The notes beneath the pieces were generated by a model. It did not search any database. It saw only the letters and a list, made by a program, of their open reading frames with translations, and had not been told where the DNA came from. Source: LMUY01 sp965276785 (GTDB lineage: Bacteria; Pseudomonadota; Alphaproteobacteria; Acetobacterales; Acetobacteraceae). Taken from it: a DNA stretch of 64,000 bases. Of this stretch, positions 54,190-62,380 are shown in pieces (the stretch's first letter is position 1; each line of letters begins with the position of its first letter). The DNA is taken from positions 3,596,001-3,660,000 of the forward strand of contig OZ255629.1 of the NCBI GenBank assembly GCA_965276785.1, written 5' to 3'. The position numbers were made by a program, and so were the translations under genes.

Positions 54190-55635
54190 CTATTCAACGC
54201 CCGCTGCGTTGAACCCGTCTGCCAGTACGCCTCGTGGCCGGATCATCCCGTATTCCGGCACCGCGAGATACCGCCCGCTGCCGGCGGCGGCACTCACCAC
54301 CCCGTCCTGCATGACCACTTCGCCGCGCCGCACCACGGCCTGCGGCCAGCCGGTGACCTCCATGCCTTCGTACGGCGTGTAGTCGATTGCGTGCTGCATC
54401 AGCGCGTTGGTCAGCACCACCCGCCGTGACGGATCCCAAAGTACCAGGTCGGCATCGGCACCCGGCGCGATCCGGCCCTTTTGCGCCAGGCCGAACAGCC
54501 GAGCCGGCTGCGCCGCCACCAGCCGGACGAAGTCGCTCGGCGACAGCCGCCCGGAGCCCACGCCCAGGCTCCACATCAGCGGCAGCCGCGCGGCCAGGCC
54601 GGGCACCCCGTTCGGGATGGCGGTGAACGGCGCGTCCTCGCCTGCGACCCGCTTGCCCCGCGTGCCCTCGTAGCTCCAGCCGCTATGGTCCGAGCTAATC
54701 ACCCCGAGCGTGCCCATGCGGATCGCGTCCCACAACCCCGCGGCCGCCGCCGCGTCGCGCGGGGCCGGGCTGCACATGAACTTGGCCCCCTCGAACCCGG
54801 GCCGGTCCATGTCCGCCGCCGTCAACGCGAAGTATTGCGGGCAGGTCTCGGCCCAGACCTTCACCCCGCGCGCCTGGGCCCGGGCAACCTCCTCCGCCGC
54901 CTCGGGACAGGAGACGTGGAACACCTCGATTGGCGTGTCCACCAGTTCAGCCAGCGCGATCGCGCGGTGGGTCGCCTCCCGCTCCACCACTGCCGGGCGC
55001 GACCAGGCGTGGTATTTCGGTGCTGTCTTCCCCGCCGCCAGCAGCGCGGCCGAGCGCCAGGCGATCGCGTCGTAGTTCTCGCAATGCACCGCCACCAGGC
55101 AGCCCAGCCGGCGCGCGGCCGACAACACGGCCAGGAACTGCCGGTCATCCAGCCGCGAGGCGTCGTAGGTCAGGAACACCTTGAAGCTGCGCACGCCGGA
55201 GGCCACCACCTGCGGCAACTCGCGCTGCACCACCTCGTCGGTCGGGTCGGTGACGATCTGGTGGAAGGCGTAGTCCACCTTTGCCCCCGCCGCGGCCCGG
55301 CGGCGATATTCCGCCAGCGGCCCCAGCACGCCGCCACCCTTGAACTGGGTAGAGAAGGTCACCACCGAGGTAGTGCCGCCCGCCAACGCCGCCGTGCTGC
55401 CGGTGGCGAAGGACTCTTCGTCCGCCGTGCCGTCGGCGCGGAGTTGCTCGATGTGGCAGTGCGAGTCCACGCCGCCGGGCATCACCAGCAACCCGCTTGC
55501 GTCCAACTCAGGGCCGCCTTGCAGCCGGTCCGCAATGGCAGCGATTCGGCCGGCGCGGATGCCGATGTCGGCCGAGAACTGGTCGGCATCCGTGACCACA
55601 GTGCCGCTGCGGACAATCAGGTCGAACTCAGCCAT
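54190..55635 (-). CDS. Dihydropyrimidinase/hydantoinase-family amidohydrolase
   Basis: 481 residues from ATG 55633-55635, with GGAGAAG just upstream. Metal-dependent hydrolase that opens cyclic amides. Motifs: GGVDSHCHIEQ (first two zinc His), RSFKVFLTYD (carbamylated Lys), LVAVHCENYDAI, EVFHVSCPEAA, and GVISSDHSGWSY (metal Asp). The C-terminus has GRIAPGADADLVLWDP. Dihydropyrimidinase, D-hydantoinase and allantoinase share this layout; the HIEQ variant after the metal motif is not the usual HLE form of allantoinase. Substrate open. No nitrogen-catabolic partners nearby. Confidence 0.85.
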   Translation of the reverse strand: MAEFDLIVRSGTVVTDADQFSADIGIRAGRIAAIADRLQGGPELDASGLLVMPGGVDSHCHIEQLRADGTADEESFATGSTAALAGGTTSVVTFSTQFKGGGVLGPLAEYRRRAAAGAKVDYAFHQIVTDPTDEVVQRELPQVVASGVRSFKVFLTYDASRLDDRQFLAVLSAARRLGCLVAVHCENYDAIAWRSAALLAAGKTAPKYHAWSRPAVVEREATHRAIALAELVDTPIEVFHVSCPEAAEEVARAQARGVKVWAETCPQYFALTAADMDRPGFEGAKFMCSPAPRDAAAAAGLWDAIRMGTLGVISSDHSGWSYEGTRGKRVAGEDAPFTAIPNGVPGLAARLPLMWSLGVGSGRLSPSDFVRLVAAQPARLFGLAQKGRIAPGADADLVLWDPSRRVVLTNALMQHAIDYTPYEGMEVTGWPQAVVRRGEVVMQDGVVSAAAGSGRYLAVPEYGMIRPRGVLADGFNAAGVE

Positions 55636-55645
55636 CCGCTTCTCC

Positions 55646-56383
55646 CTACGAACCGCTGAACCAGTTATAGCCCTGGTCCTCCCAGAACCCGCCCGGATAA
55701 TCATTGGTCACGAAAAGCGCCATGACAAACTTCGGGCTCTTGAAGCCCAACTTGGTCGGCACCCGCACCCGCATCGGGAAGCCGTACGACTCCGGCAGCG
55801 GCTTGCCCAGGAAGTCCAGCGCCAGGATGGTCTGCGGGTGCAGTGCGGAGGCCATGTCCAGGCTGCCATAGTAGCGGTCGGCGCATTTGAACCCGACATA
55901 GCGCGCCCGCGTGTCCGCGCCCACGCGTTGCAGAAAGCTGTGCAACGGCACGCCGCCCCATTGCCCGATCGCGCTCCAGCCCTCGATGCAGATGTGCCGG
56001 GTAATCTGGCTCTCCTGCGGCAGGGTGCGCAGGCGATCGAGCGTCCAGGGCGTGCGGTCGGTCACCAGGCCGGAGACGGCGAGAGACCAATCCGCCGAGT
56101 CGATCTCGGGGGTGCTGTCCTCAGGGTAGAAGCCATTGTAGGGGAAGGGGTTGGTGATGGCGCTGGCTGGAAAGGTAGGCGCCAGCCTGTTGGGGTCGAA
56201 CAGCCAAGCCTGCACCCGGTCGTTCCAGCGCGACATGGCGAACAGGGCGCGGTCGATCGCGTCGCCGTCCGAGAGGTTGCAGCCGGTGAGCAGGGTGAGC
56301 GCGCCGAGCGACAGGCTGCCGCGGATGAGGCCGCGGCGCTCCAGCCGGCGCAGCGCCGGGCGGTGATCGTCCAGCCGCTTCAC
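55646..56383 (-). CDS. Molybdopterin-dependent oxidoreductase (MsrP/sulfite-oxidase fold)
   Basis: 245 residues. N-terminus has a twin-Arg-like LERRGLIRGSLSLGALTLL followed by TGCN, so either Tat-exported or lipidated. Oxidoreductase molybdopterin-binding domain: RTLPQESQITRHICIEGWSA (Mo-ligand Cys in HICIEGW), GGVPLHSFL, GFKCADRYYGSLDM. Lies in an operon with cytochrome b561, its likely electron partner: the overlap is ATGA. Smaller than MsrP and without the extra C-terminal part. Substrate unknown. Confidence 0.85.
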   Translation of the reverse strand: MKRLDDHRPALRRLERRGLIRGSLSLGALTLLTGCNLSDGDAIDRALFAMSRWNDRVQAWLFDPNRLAPTFPASAITNPFPYNGFYPEDSTPEIDSADWSLAVSGLVTDRTPWTLDRLRTLPQESQITRHICIEGWSAIGQWGGVPLHSFLQRVGADTRARYVGFKCADRYYGSLDMASALHPQTILALDFLGKPLPESYGFPMRVRVPTKLGFKSPKFVMALFVTNDYPGGFWEDQGYNWFSGS

Positions 56384-56988
56384 GTCACCCGCTCCCGCCC
56401 GGTGATCATGGCCGGGAGGGTACGCGGCACGGCGGCGACCAGCGCCAGATGCACCATCACAAACAGGGCCAGTCCGGTCATGGCGAGGAAATGCACCCGC
56501 CGGGCCGCTTCATAGCCGCCGAGCAGCATCAGCAGCCCTTGCAACTGCACCGGCTTCCACAGGCACAGGCCGGACACCACCATGGCCACGCCCAGCAGCA
56601 GCGCCACAAGGTAGGCGAGCCGCTGCACCGCGTTGTAGCCCTGATCATGCACGAGCCGCAGCGACAAGGCTGAGCGGAAATCCTGCCACACCGCGCTGGG
56701 CGCGATGGGCAGGAGTTGGCGGGCGAAATGGCGGCTGCCCAGGCCATAGCCGACATAGAGCAGCCCGTTGCCCACCAGCAGCCACATCATGGCGAAATGC
56801 CATGCGAGGCTGCCGCCCAGCCAGCCGCCCAGTGTCGCCCAGCGCGGAAAATACACCGGCCAGAACGCGTTGGCGTCGTAGATGCCCCAGCCGCTCATGA
56901 ACATGCAGGCCATCGCCGCCGCGTTCACCCAGTGGGTGAGGCGGACGGTGACCGAGTGGCGCAGCCGGGTGTTTGCCACCGCAGTCAC
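56380..56988 (-). CDS. Cytochrome b561-type membrane haem protein
   Basis: 202 residues, four or five membrane helices. Haem-ligand histidines fit: RLTHWVNAAAMACMFMSGWG, LAWHFAMMWLLVGNG, VHFLAMTGLALFVMVHLAL. Similar to cytochrome b561/NiFe-hydrogenase b subunits that pass electrons between quinone and a periplasmic Mo enzyme. Overlaps the oxidoreductase and the upstream DUF5666-like gene by 4 bases each, so the three form one operon. Confidence 0.87.
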   Translation of the reverse strand: MTAVANTRLRHSVTVRLTHWVNAAAMACMFMSGWGIYDANAFWPVYFPRWATLGGWLGGSLAWHFAMMWLLVGNGLLYVGYGLGSRHFARQLLPIAPSAVWQDFRSALSLRLVHDQGYNAVQRLAYLVALLLGVAMVVSGLCLWKPVQLQGLLMLLGGYEAARRVHFLAMTGLALFVMVHLALVAAVPRTLPAMITGRERVT

Positions 56989-57596
56989 ATCGGTGGGACG
57001 GTGCCGTTCTCGCCCACGTTGATCCGGCTGGCGGTGAGCGTGCCGTTTGCCGCTTTGGCCGGCACGACCAGCACGTGGGCGCCGGGCTTCAACAGCGAGT
57101 GATCATCGCTCGGCTCCAGGCTGACGATCGGCACATCCTCCGGCACGTAGATCTTTTTCTCGCCGCCGCCCTTGTAGTTCACCGTCATCACCCGGCCTTT
57201 CGACACCACGAGGTCGCCCACGGTGCCGTTGGTCATGGTGCTGGTGGGGCCCAGGTCCCAGGCGTAGCTGCCCTCGCCGGTGCCGTTCATGCTGGCGGGG
57301 AACACGGTCACCTCAAGTGCCTTGAGCGTGCCGTCTGGCTGCGGCACGGCGGCGCAGCCGATGAAGGTGCCGCTCTTGATGTCGCCGATGGCCGCCTTGG
57401 TGACGCCCACCACCTTGGCGTCTGGCGTGAGCGCGACCTTCAGGTCGTCACCGCCGCGGGTCTTGAGGGTGAGCGTGTTGCCGGCCACCGCTTTGATGGT
57501 GGCGCGCACTCGAGCGGGCGGCGACTGGGCGAAGGCCGGCGCGGCAACCAAAGCGGTGGTGGTAAGCAGGGCGAAGGCAATGCGGCGGGTCAGCAT
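56985..57596 (-). CDS. Secreted DUF5666-like beta-strand protein, redox operon
   Basis: 203 residues from ATG 57594-57596. Signal peptide LTRRIAFALLTTTALVAAPAFA. The mature part opens with VRATIKAVAGNTLTLKTRGG, then DLKVALTPDAKVVGVTKAAI and DIKSGTFIGCAA, an OB/beta-barrel pattern like DUF5666. One cysteine. Function unknown. Position as first gene of the b561/molybdopterin operon suggests a periplasmic helper or metal/copper-binding partner. No signature for the latter is visible. Confidence 0.72.
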   Translation of the reverse strand: MLTRRIAFALLTTTALVAAPAFAQSPPARVRATIKAVAGNTLTLKTRGGDDLKVALTPDAKVVGVTKAAIGDIKSGTFIGCAAVPQPDGTLKALEVTVFPASMNGTGEGSYAWDLGPTSTMTNGTVGDLVVSKGRVMTVNYKGGGEKKIYVPEDVPIVSLEPSDDHSLLKPGAHVLVVPAKAANGTLTASRINVGENGTVPPM

Positions 57597-57684
57597 GATG
57601 CCGGGTTCCACTTTTTTGGTTTGAGCGCGATGCATCGGGCGGCCGCGGCGGGCTGTCAATGCGACGTTGCTAACGGCCGGGACA

Positions 57685-58995
57685 CTATATCGGTAGCCGG
57701 ATGCGGGCGCGCAGCCCGCCCAACGGGCTCTGCTCGAGCCAGATGTCGCCGCCATGCGCGCGAACGATGTCGCGCGCTATGGTGAGGCCGAGCCCGGTGC
57801 CGGTGCCCCCGGTCTGGAACGGGCGGAACACGCTCTCGCGCTGCTCGGGGGCGATGCCGGGGCCGTCATCGTCCACCAGCAACTCGACGTTACGCTCCTG
57901 GCGCAGGGCGGAGAGGGCGATCTGGCGAGCGTGGCGCCGGGCATTGTCCACCAGGTTGGTGATAGCCCGGCGCACTGCCTCGGGCCGCAACAGCACGGTA
58001 AGCCCGCCGGGTGCGTCCAGCGCGATGGCCGCCCCGGCCCGGCGCGCACCCGCCGCCACCTCTTCCAGGATGGCGCTCACATCCACCTGCTGCGCCTGTT
58101 CCGCCCCTTCCCCGCGGGCAAAGGAGAGATAGCCGCCAAGCATGCGGTCCATTTCCTCCACGTCGGCGGTCATGTCGGCAATGTCGCCCATCTGGTCCGG
58201 CGTGCGCGGCAGCATGGCCAGGGTCAGCCGCAGCCGGGTCAGCGGGGTGCGCAGGTCGTGGGAGACGCCGGTGAGCATCTCGGTGCGCTGGCTGAGGAAA
58301 CGGCTGATGCGCGCCTGCATTCGGTTGAACGCGGCGGCGGCCTGGCGCACCTCGGCCGCCCCTTCAGGCTTCATCGGCCCGCGATCCCGCCCCATGCCGA
58401 ACGCCTCGGCGGCTGCGGCCAGGCGGCGGATGGCGCGCACCTGGTTGCGCATGAACAGGGCCGCGATGCCGAACAGCAGCAGTGCCGACCCGGCGAGCCA
58501 CATCACGAACAAGGTGAGCGTAGAGGTATACAACCGTTTGCGCGGCGCTTGGACCTCCAGCACGCCGTCTGGGAGCTGCACCTGCACGGTCACGTTGCGC
58601 GGATCGGAGGTCCAATCCATCGTGTAGAGCAGGCCGCCGAGCTTGCTGTCCAGCGAGGCCGCTAGGTCGTCATCGGCCGGGCCGATCTGGTTGACCCAGC
58701 GCCGCGGCTGGATGGCGGCGTTGGGCGTGAAATGCATCGGCACTTCGTAGCGCAGCAGGGCCGAACGGAGGATCCAATCACGGTTCGGCTCGCCGGGGAA
58801 GCGCTGCATCAGGCCGATGGTCTCTGCGACCTCGCCGGCGATGGCCGAGGCGAGTCGGCGAGCCACAAGGTCGAGATAGCTGCCGTAGAAGACGGTAAAC
58901 GCCACCGCCTGCAGCAGTATTAGCGGCAGCAGAATGATCAGCAGGCTGCGACCCAGGAGCGATCGCGGCAGCAGCCGTTTGATGGCGAATTTCAC
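57685..58995 (-). CDS. EnvZ-like sensor histidine kinase (orphan)
   Basis: 436 residues from GTG 58993-58995, with AGAGG 5 bases upstream; GTG 59023-59025 is an alternative. TM1 at SLLIILLPLILLQAVAFTVF, a periplasmic loop of about 125 residues, TM2 at LFVMWLAGSALLLFGIAALF, HAMP, H-box GVSHDLRTPLTRLRLTLAML (EnvZ type), N-box NLVDNARRHAR, G1 DDDGPGI, G2 GTGTGLGLTI. EnvZ kinases normally follow an OmpR gene, but none lies upstream; the neighbour is a bactofilin gene 137 bases away. Confidence 0.88.
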   Translation of the reverse strand: MKFAIKRLLPRSLLGRSLLIILLPLILLQAVAFTVFYGSYLDLVARRLASAIAGEVAETIGLMQRFPGEPNRDWILRSALLRYEVPMHFTPNAAIQPRRWVNQIGPADDDLAASLDSKLGGLLYTMDWTSDPRNVTVQVQLPDGVLEVQAPRKRLYTSTLTLFVMWLAGSALLLFGIAALFMRNQVRAIRRLAAAAEAFGMGRDRGPMKPEGAAEVRQAAAAFNRMQARISRFLSQRTEMLTGVSHDLRTPLTRLRLTLAMLPRTPDQMGDIADMTADVEEMDRMLGGYLSFARGEGAEQAQQVDVSAILEEVAAGARRAGAAIALDAPGGLTVLLRPEAVRRAITNLVDNARRHARQIALSALRQERNVELLVDDDGPGIAPEQRESVFRPFQTGGTGTGLGLTIARDIVRAHGGDIWLEQSPLGGLRARIRLPI

Positions 58996-59132
58996 GGCAT
59001 CCTCTAAGCCACCCTGGATCGCCACGCCGCCAAACGGCGGCGCGCAATGACAGGTCGGAGATCTTTGGCCGCTGGTATTACAGCAAAGCCTGCACCGTGT
59101 GGATGCCCATGTCCATGATGGTGATGCGGCGA

Positions 59133-59795
59133 TTAACTCGCGTCTGCAAGCGCGGGGCGAGCGGTTTCAGTGATCATCTCGATACGGCCCGAGATTTGGC
59201 CGCCATCCTCCACCTGCAGCCGCCGGCACCTTGCCGTGCCAAGCAGCTTGCCGGTGGCGCGCACGATCAAGCTGCCACGGGCGGTGAGCGTGCCGTCGAT
59301 GGTGCCGGACACTTCGGCGTCCTCGACTTCCACTTCGCCCTTGAACATTCCGCCGGAGGAGACGGAGAGCTCAGTCGCATGGATCATGCTCGCCTCGACC
59401 GTGCCCTCCACCACCAAGCGCTCGGCGTCCTGCACCGTGCCTTGAACGCTGATCCCGTGGCCAACCACCAAGGTGCGCCGCTCGGACGGGACGTCGCGCG
59501 TGGCGGGACGGGGCGGCATGGCCCCGGGCCGTGGGCCAGCACCCGGTTGCGGGCCCGGCGGCGGCGGTGCGGCCGGCGTCGGAACAACCGGGGTCACGTT
59601 GTACGGCATACGGGCCATGGCGGGCACCTCCTTTACGACAGCAGGGCGGTAGGGCGGCACGCCGAGCCCGGTGTCGGGCGGGGCTGCCGGCGGCAGGGCT
59701 TGGATCGACGTATCCCGAGCAAGCGTGGCATGGGCGCTGGACTCGGCGGCCGAGTTCTCGGCATCAGACCCATTCGGGTTGCGACGTTTGAACAA
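59133..59795 (-). CDS. Bactofilin family cytoskeletal protein
   Basis: 220 residues if started at TTG 59793-59795 (LFKRRNPN) with AAGGAAGG 9 bases upstream; GTG 59828 is an alternative. The N-terminal 110 residues are disordered and Pro-rich. The bactofilin core, a right-handed beta-helix, runs from LVVGHGISVQGTVQDAERLV to LLGTARCRRLQVEDGGQISG. Bactofilins polymerise without nucleotides and localise cell-wall enzymes. No M23 peptidase neighbour, unlike many bactofilin genes. Cytoplasmic, membrane-associated. Confidence 0.85.
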   Translation of the reverse strand: MFKRRNPNGSDAENSAAESSAHATLARDTSIQALPPAAPPDTGLGVPPYRPAVVKEVPAMARMPYNVTPVVPTPAAPPPPGPQPGAGPRPGAMPPRPATRDVPSERRTLVVGHGISVQGTVQDAERLVVEGTVEASMIHATELSVSSGGMFKGEVEVEDAEVSGTIDGTLTARGSLIVRATGKLLGTARCRRLQVEDGGQISGRIEMITETARPALADAS

Positions 59796-59905
59796 TGGAC
59801 GTTGCCTTCCTTGGCGCCGCCGAATCACTCGGCGGCAAGTTGTCCCCGCCTATCATTGGGCACAGCCGCCGCACAACCCGTAATCCGGCAGCGAATCGAC
59901 TGTTG

Positions 59906-60583
59906 TTAGTCAACATACGATTGTGCGTAGTATTGCCGGTTCAAAACATGAACCATCGTCGCCGTGCCGATGATTGGCACCAGCAGGTTCAGGCCGGGGA
60001 TGGTGGCCGCCAGCGCCAGCAGCAAGCCCGGCGCCAGCACTGCCCAGCGGCACTGGCGATACACCGCCTGAGCCTCCCGGCGGCCCATCCGGCGCATCGC
60101 AACCGCCACGAACAAGCCGCGCCCAATCGCCCATCCGCTGATCACCAAGGCCAACACCAGCCCGACGCCGGGCACCGGCAACAATGCCAGCAGTAGCGCC
60201 AGCCCGTTCAGCAGCAGGACCTGCAAACCCAGCGCCGCCCCATCCCAGACTTGCGCGTGCAAGGCCGCCGGGCAGGGAGGCGGCAACCAGCGATAGTGCC
60301 GCTGCTCCACTGCGTCCGCGATCCGGTCGATGAACAAGGTGGAGATCACCAGCACGGTCGGCAGAAACAGCCACACGGCCAGCAGGATCACTCCCGTCGT
60401 CGCCAGCAACGCTGCCAGCCAGCCATGCCAATCGACCGCGGCCAGCAGGGCATGCACTGCCTCGAAGCTGCCGACCAGCAACACCGCGTAGGCGGCAAGG
60501 GCAAGCAAGACGCTGCGGCCCAGCACGCCGAACCAGGCCCGGTCGTCCAACTGCCCGATGGCCAACAGCAACGGCGTCAACAC
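59906..60583 (-). CDS. EI24 domain-containing membrane protein (CysZ-like)
   Basis: 225 residues from GTG 60581-60583, with GGGAGC 8 bases upstream. Four to five membrane helices: VLLALAAYAVLLVGSFEAV, LAALLATTGVILLAVWLFLP, LLLNGLALLLALLPVPGVGL, LALAATIPGLNLLVPIIGTA. The WAVLAPGLLL...IPGLNLLVPI pattern is typical of the EI24/CysZ family, in which CysZ takes up sulfate. Local function unknown. Its earlier in-frame start (60691) overlaps unrelated upstream DNA and is not used. Confidence 0.82.
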   Translation of the reverse strand: MLTPLLLAIGQLDDRAWFGVLGRSVLLALAAYAVLLVGSFEAVHALLAAVDWHGWLAALLATTGVILLAVWLFLPTVLVISTLFIDRIADAVEQRHYRWLPPPCPAALHAQVWDGAALGLQVLLLNGLALLLALLPVPGVGLVLALVISGWAIGRGLFVAVAMRRMGRREAQAVYRQCRWAVLAPGLLLALAATIPGLNLLVPIIGTATMVHVLNRQYYAQSYVD

Positions 60584-60714
60584 CGGCCTGCGCTCCCTGT
60601 TTGCCCGCGACTGTCCGGCCCAATGACGGCCCCAATGATCCCTGGGCACGGCGCAATGGACGGCGATGATGCGGCGTGCGACATCCCACACCCTAACCGG
60701 ACCGGCAACACAGC

Positions 60715-61704
60715 ATGGACGCTCCCCACTTCGACATCCTGGGCATCGGCAACGCCATCGTCGACGTGGTCTCGCCGGTGCCGGAGGCGTTCCTGTCCAA
60801 GCGAGGTATGCACAAGGGCAGCATGACCCTGATCGACCCCGCCACCGCCGAGGCGCTGTATGCCGACATGCCGCCGGGCCAGGAAAGCAGCGGCGGGTCC
60901 GCGGCGAACACCTGCGCGGCGGCGGCCGCCTTGGGCGCTCGCGTCGCCTATATCGGCAAGGTGGCCGACGACGCGCTGGGCCAAAGCTTCCGGCGCGACA
61001 TCGCTGCCATTGGGGTGCATTTTCCCACCACGCCGTTGCTCGGCGGCGCGGCCACCGCCCGTTGCTTGATCCTGGTCACGCCCGACGGCCAACGAACCAT
61101 GAATACGTATCTCGGCGCCTCGGTCGCGTTCGCCGAGCCGGACGTGGACCCGGCGCTCATCGCTCAAGCGGGGGTGATCTACCTGGAAGGCTACTTGTTC
61201 GACCCGCCTGCCGCACAGGCTGCTTTCCACCGTGCCGCCGCCGCCGCCCATGCTGCCGGCCGTCAGGTGGCGCTATCCTTGTCCGACCCGTTCTGCGTGG
61301 ACCGGCACCGCGCCGCCTTCCGCGCCCTGGTGGCCGGGCACGTGGACATCCTGTTCGCCAACGAGGCGGAGATTTGCAGCCTGTACGAGTGCAACCGCTT
61401 CGAGGACGCGGCTGTTGCCGCCGGGCAGGATGTGGCCATGGCCGCGCTCACCCGCAGCGAGCAAGGCAGCGTGATCCTGCACCGTGGCCAGCGCGTGGAG
61501 GTCGTTGCCGAGCCGGTTCAGGTGGTCGATACCACGGGCGCTGGGGATGCTTACGCCGCCGGCTTCCTGGCCGGCCTTGCCACCGGCCGGACGCTTGCCG
61601 CCTGTGGCCGCATGGGCAGCATCGCCGCGGCCGAAGCGATCAGCCATCTCGGCGCCCGCCCCGTGACCGACTTGCGAGCCCTGGTGGCAAAGGTTGCAGC
61701 CTGA
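60715..61704 (+). CDS. PfkB family carbohydrate kinase (adenosine kinase-like)
   Basis: 329 residues. Ribokinase-fold kinase. Motifs: ILGIGNAIVDVVSPV, SSGGSAANTCAAAAALGARV, LEGYLFDPP, and the catalytic DTTGAGDAYAAGFLAGLATG near residue 280 (Asp base and anion hole). The proteobacterial AdK/PfkB group phosphorylates adenosine or sugars. ATG 60715 begins a short leader (DAPHFDILGIG). Stands alone, divergent from the EI24 gene. Confidence 0.87.
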   Translation: MDAPHFDILGIGNAIVDVVSPVPEAFLSKRGMHKGSMTLIDPATAEALYADMPPGQESSGGSAANTCAAAAALGARVAYIGKVADDALGQSFRRDIAAIGVHFPTTPLLGGAATARCLILVTPDGQRTMNTYLGASVAFAEPDVDPALIAQAGVIYLEGYLFDPPAAQAAFHRAAAAAHAAGRQVALSLSDPFCVDRHRAAFRALVAGHVDILFANEAEICSLYECNRFEDAAVAAGQDVAMAALTRSEQGSVILHRGQRVEVVAEPVQVVDTTGAGDAYAAGFLAGLATGRTLAACGRMGSIAAAEAISHLGARPVTDLRALVAKVAA

Positions 61705-61802
61705 GTTCGGTGGCGGCGAAACTTCCGATCAATCGCCCTCGTTGAGGTATCGGCGGCGCCTGCAAGGTAGCGGCCAACCAACCAGTCGAGGAGTTCGCTT
61801 CC

Positions 61803-62267
61803 ATGCGCACAATGCTGCTGACCGGCGCGGCCTTACTCGGCCTGGCTGCGACGGCGTCGGCACAGACCATGCCGCCCGCAACCGGCATTCGTCCGGGCCA
61901 TACCCCCGGCGTTGGCGACTCCTTCCCAGCCTCGAACCGCGCGAGCAACATCAACCCGGCCGACACACATTCCGTAATTGCGCCCCGGTTGCCGCCGCCG
62001 GAGGGTGGCCAGAACGCGTCGGTCGGCCAATTCCTCATGGACGCGCAGAACTCACTTAACGCGGGCCAGAGCGGCCGGGCGCAGGAAGCCCTGGAGCGGG
62101 CGGAGACCGCCATGCTGCAGCGCTCAGTGCCGGCCGATCAAGCCACCACGCCCGACCAAGCACCTGATGTTAAACTGGTTGAAAACGCCCGCGACGATCT
62201 GGCCCACCGCGACGTGAACGGGGCCAAGCAGGCGATTTCCGCCGCCATCAACGCGCAGCATTCTTAG
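61803..62267 (+). CDS. Secreted hypothetical protein
   Basis: 154 residues from ATG 61803, with GAGGAG 9 bases upstream. Signal peptide RTMLLTGAALLGLAATASAQ. The mature part is Pro-rich at first (PGHTPGVGDSFPASNRAS) and then helical: NASVGQFLMDAQNSLNAGQS, LERAETAMLQRS, LVENARDDLAHRDVNGAKQA. TPR-like helix pairs are suggested. Similar proteins in Acetobacteraceae are annotated hypothetical. No function known. Ends before a structured region convergent with the ChvG-like gene. Confidence 0.7.
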   Translation: MRTMLLTGAALLGLAATASAQTMPPATGIRPGHTPGVGDSFPASNRASNINPADTHSVIAPRLPPPEGGQNASVGQFLMDAQNSLNAGQSGRAQEALERAETAMLQRSVPADQATTPDQAPDVKLVENARDDLAHRDVNGAKQAISAAINAQHS

Positions 62268-62270
62268 TCT

Positions 62271-62364
62271 GGCAAGAGCTGTAGGGAGAGTGTAGCGCCT
62301 GCAGAACCCACCGGTCGCGGCGAGACGGTGGGTAGCGACCTGCAACCCACCTTACGCTCTTGCC
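62271..62364. terminator. Complex hairpin between secreted protein gene and ChvG-like gene
   Basis: Outer arms GGCAAGAGC (62271-62279) and GCTCTTGCC (62356-62364) are perfectly complementary. Inside, ACCCACCG (62306-62313) pairs with CGGTGGGT (62326-62333). Alternative pairing (GGTCGC 62313-62318 with GCGACC 62335-62340) is possible. It lies between convergent genes; a shared terminator is likely. Confidence 0.65.
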
Positions 62365-62380
62365 CGCCGTGACTGCGCCG

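Noticed and set aside
59025..59042. CGCCGCC/GGCGGCG hairpin as terminator of the bactofilin gene
   Set aside because: Only seven pairs, 91 bases past the stop and without a T-run; overlaps the next gene's leader. Not supported enough to list.
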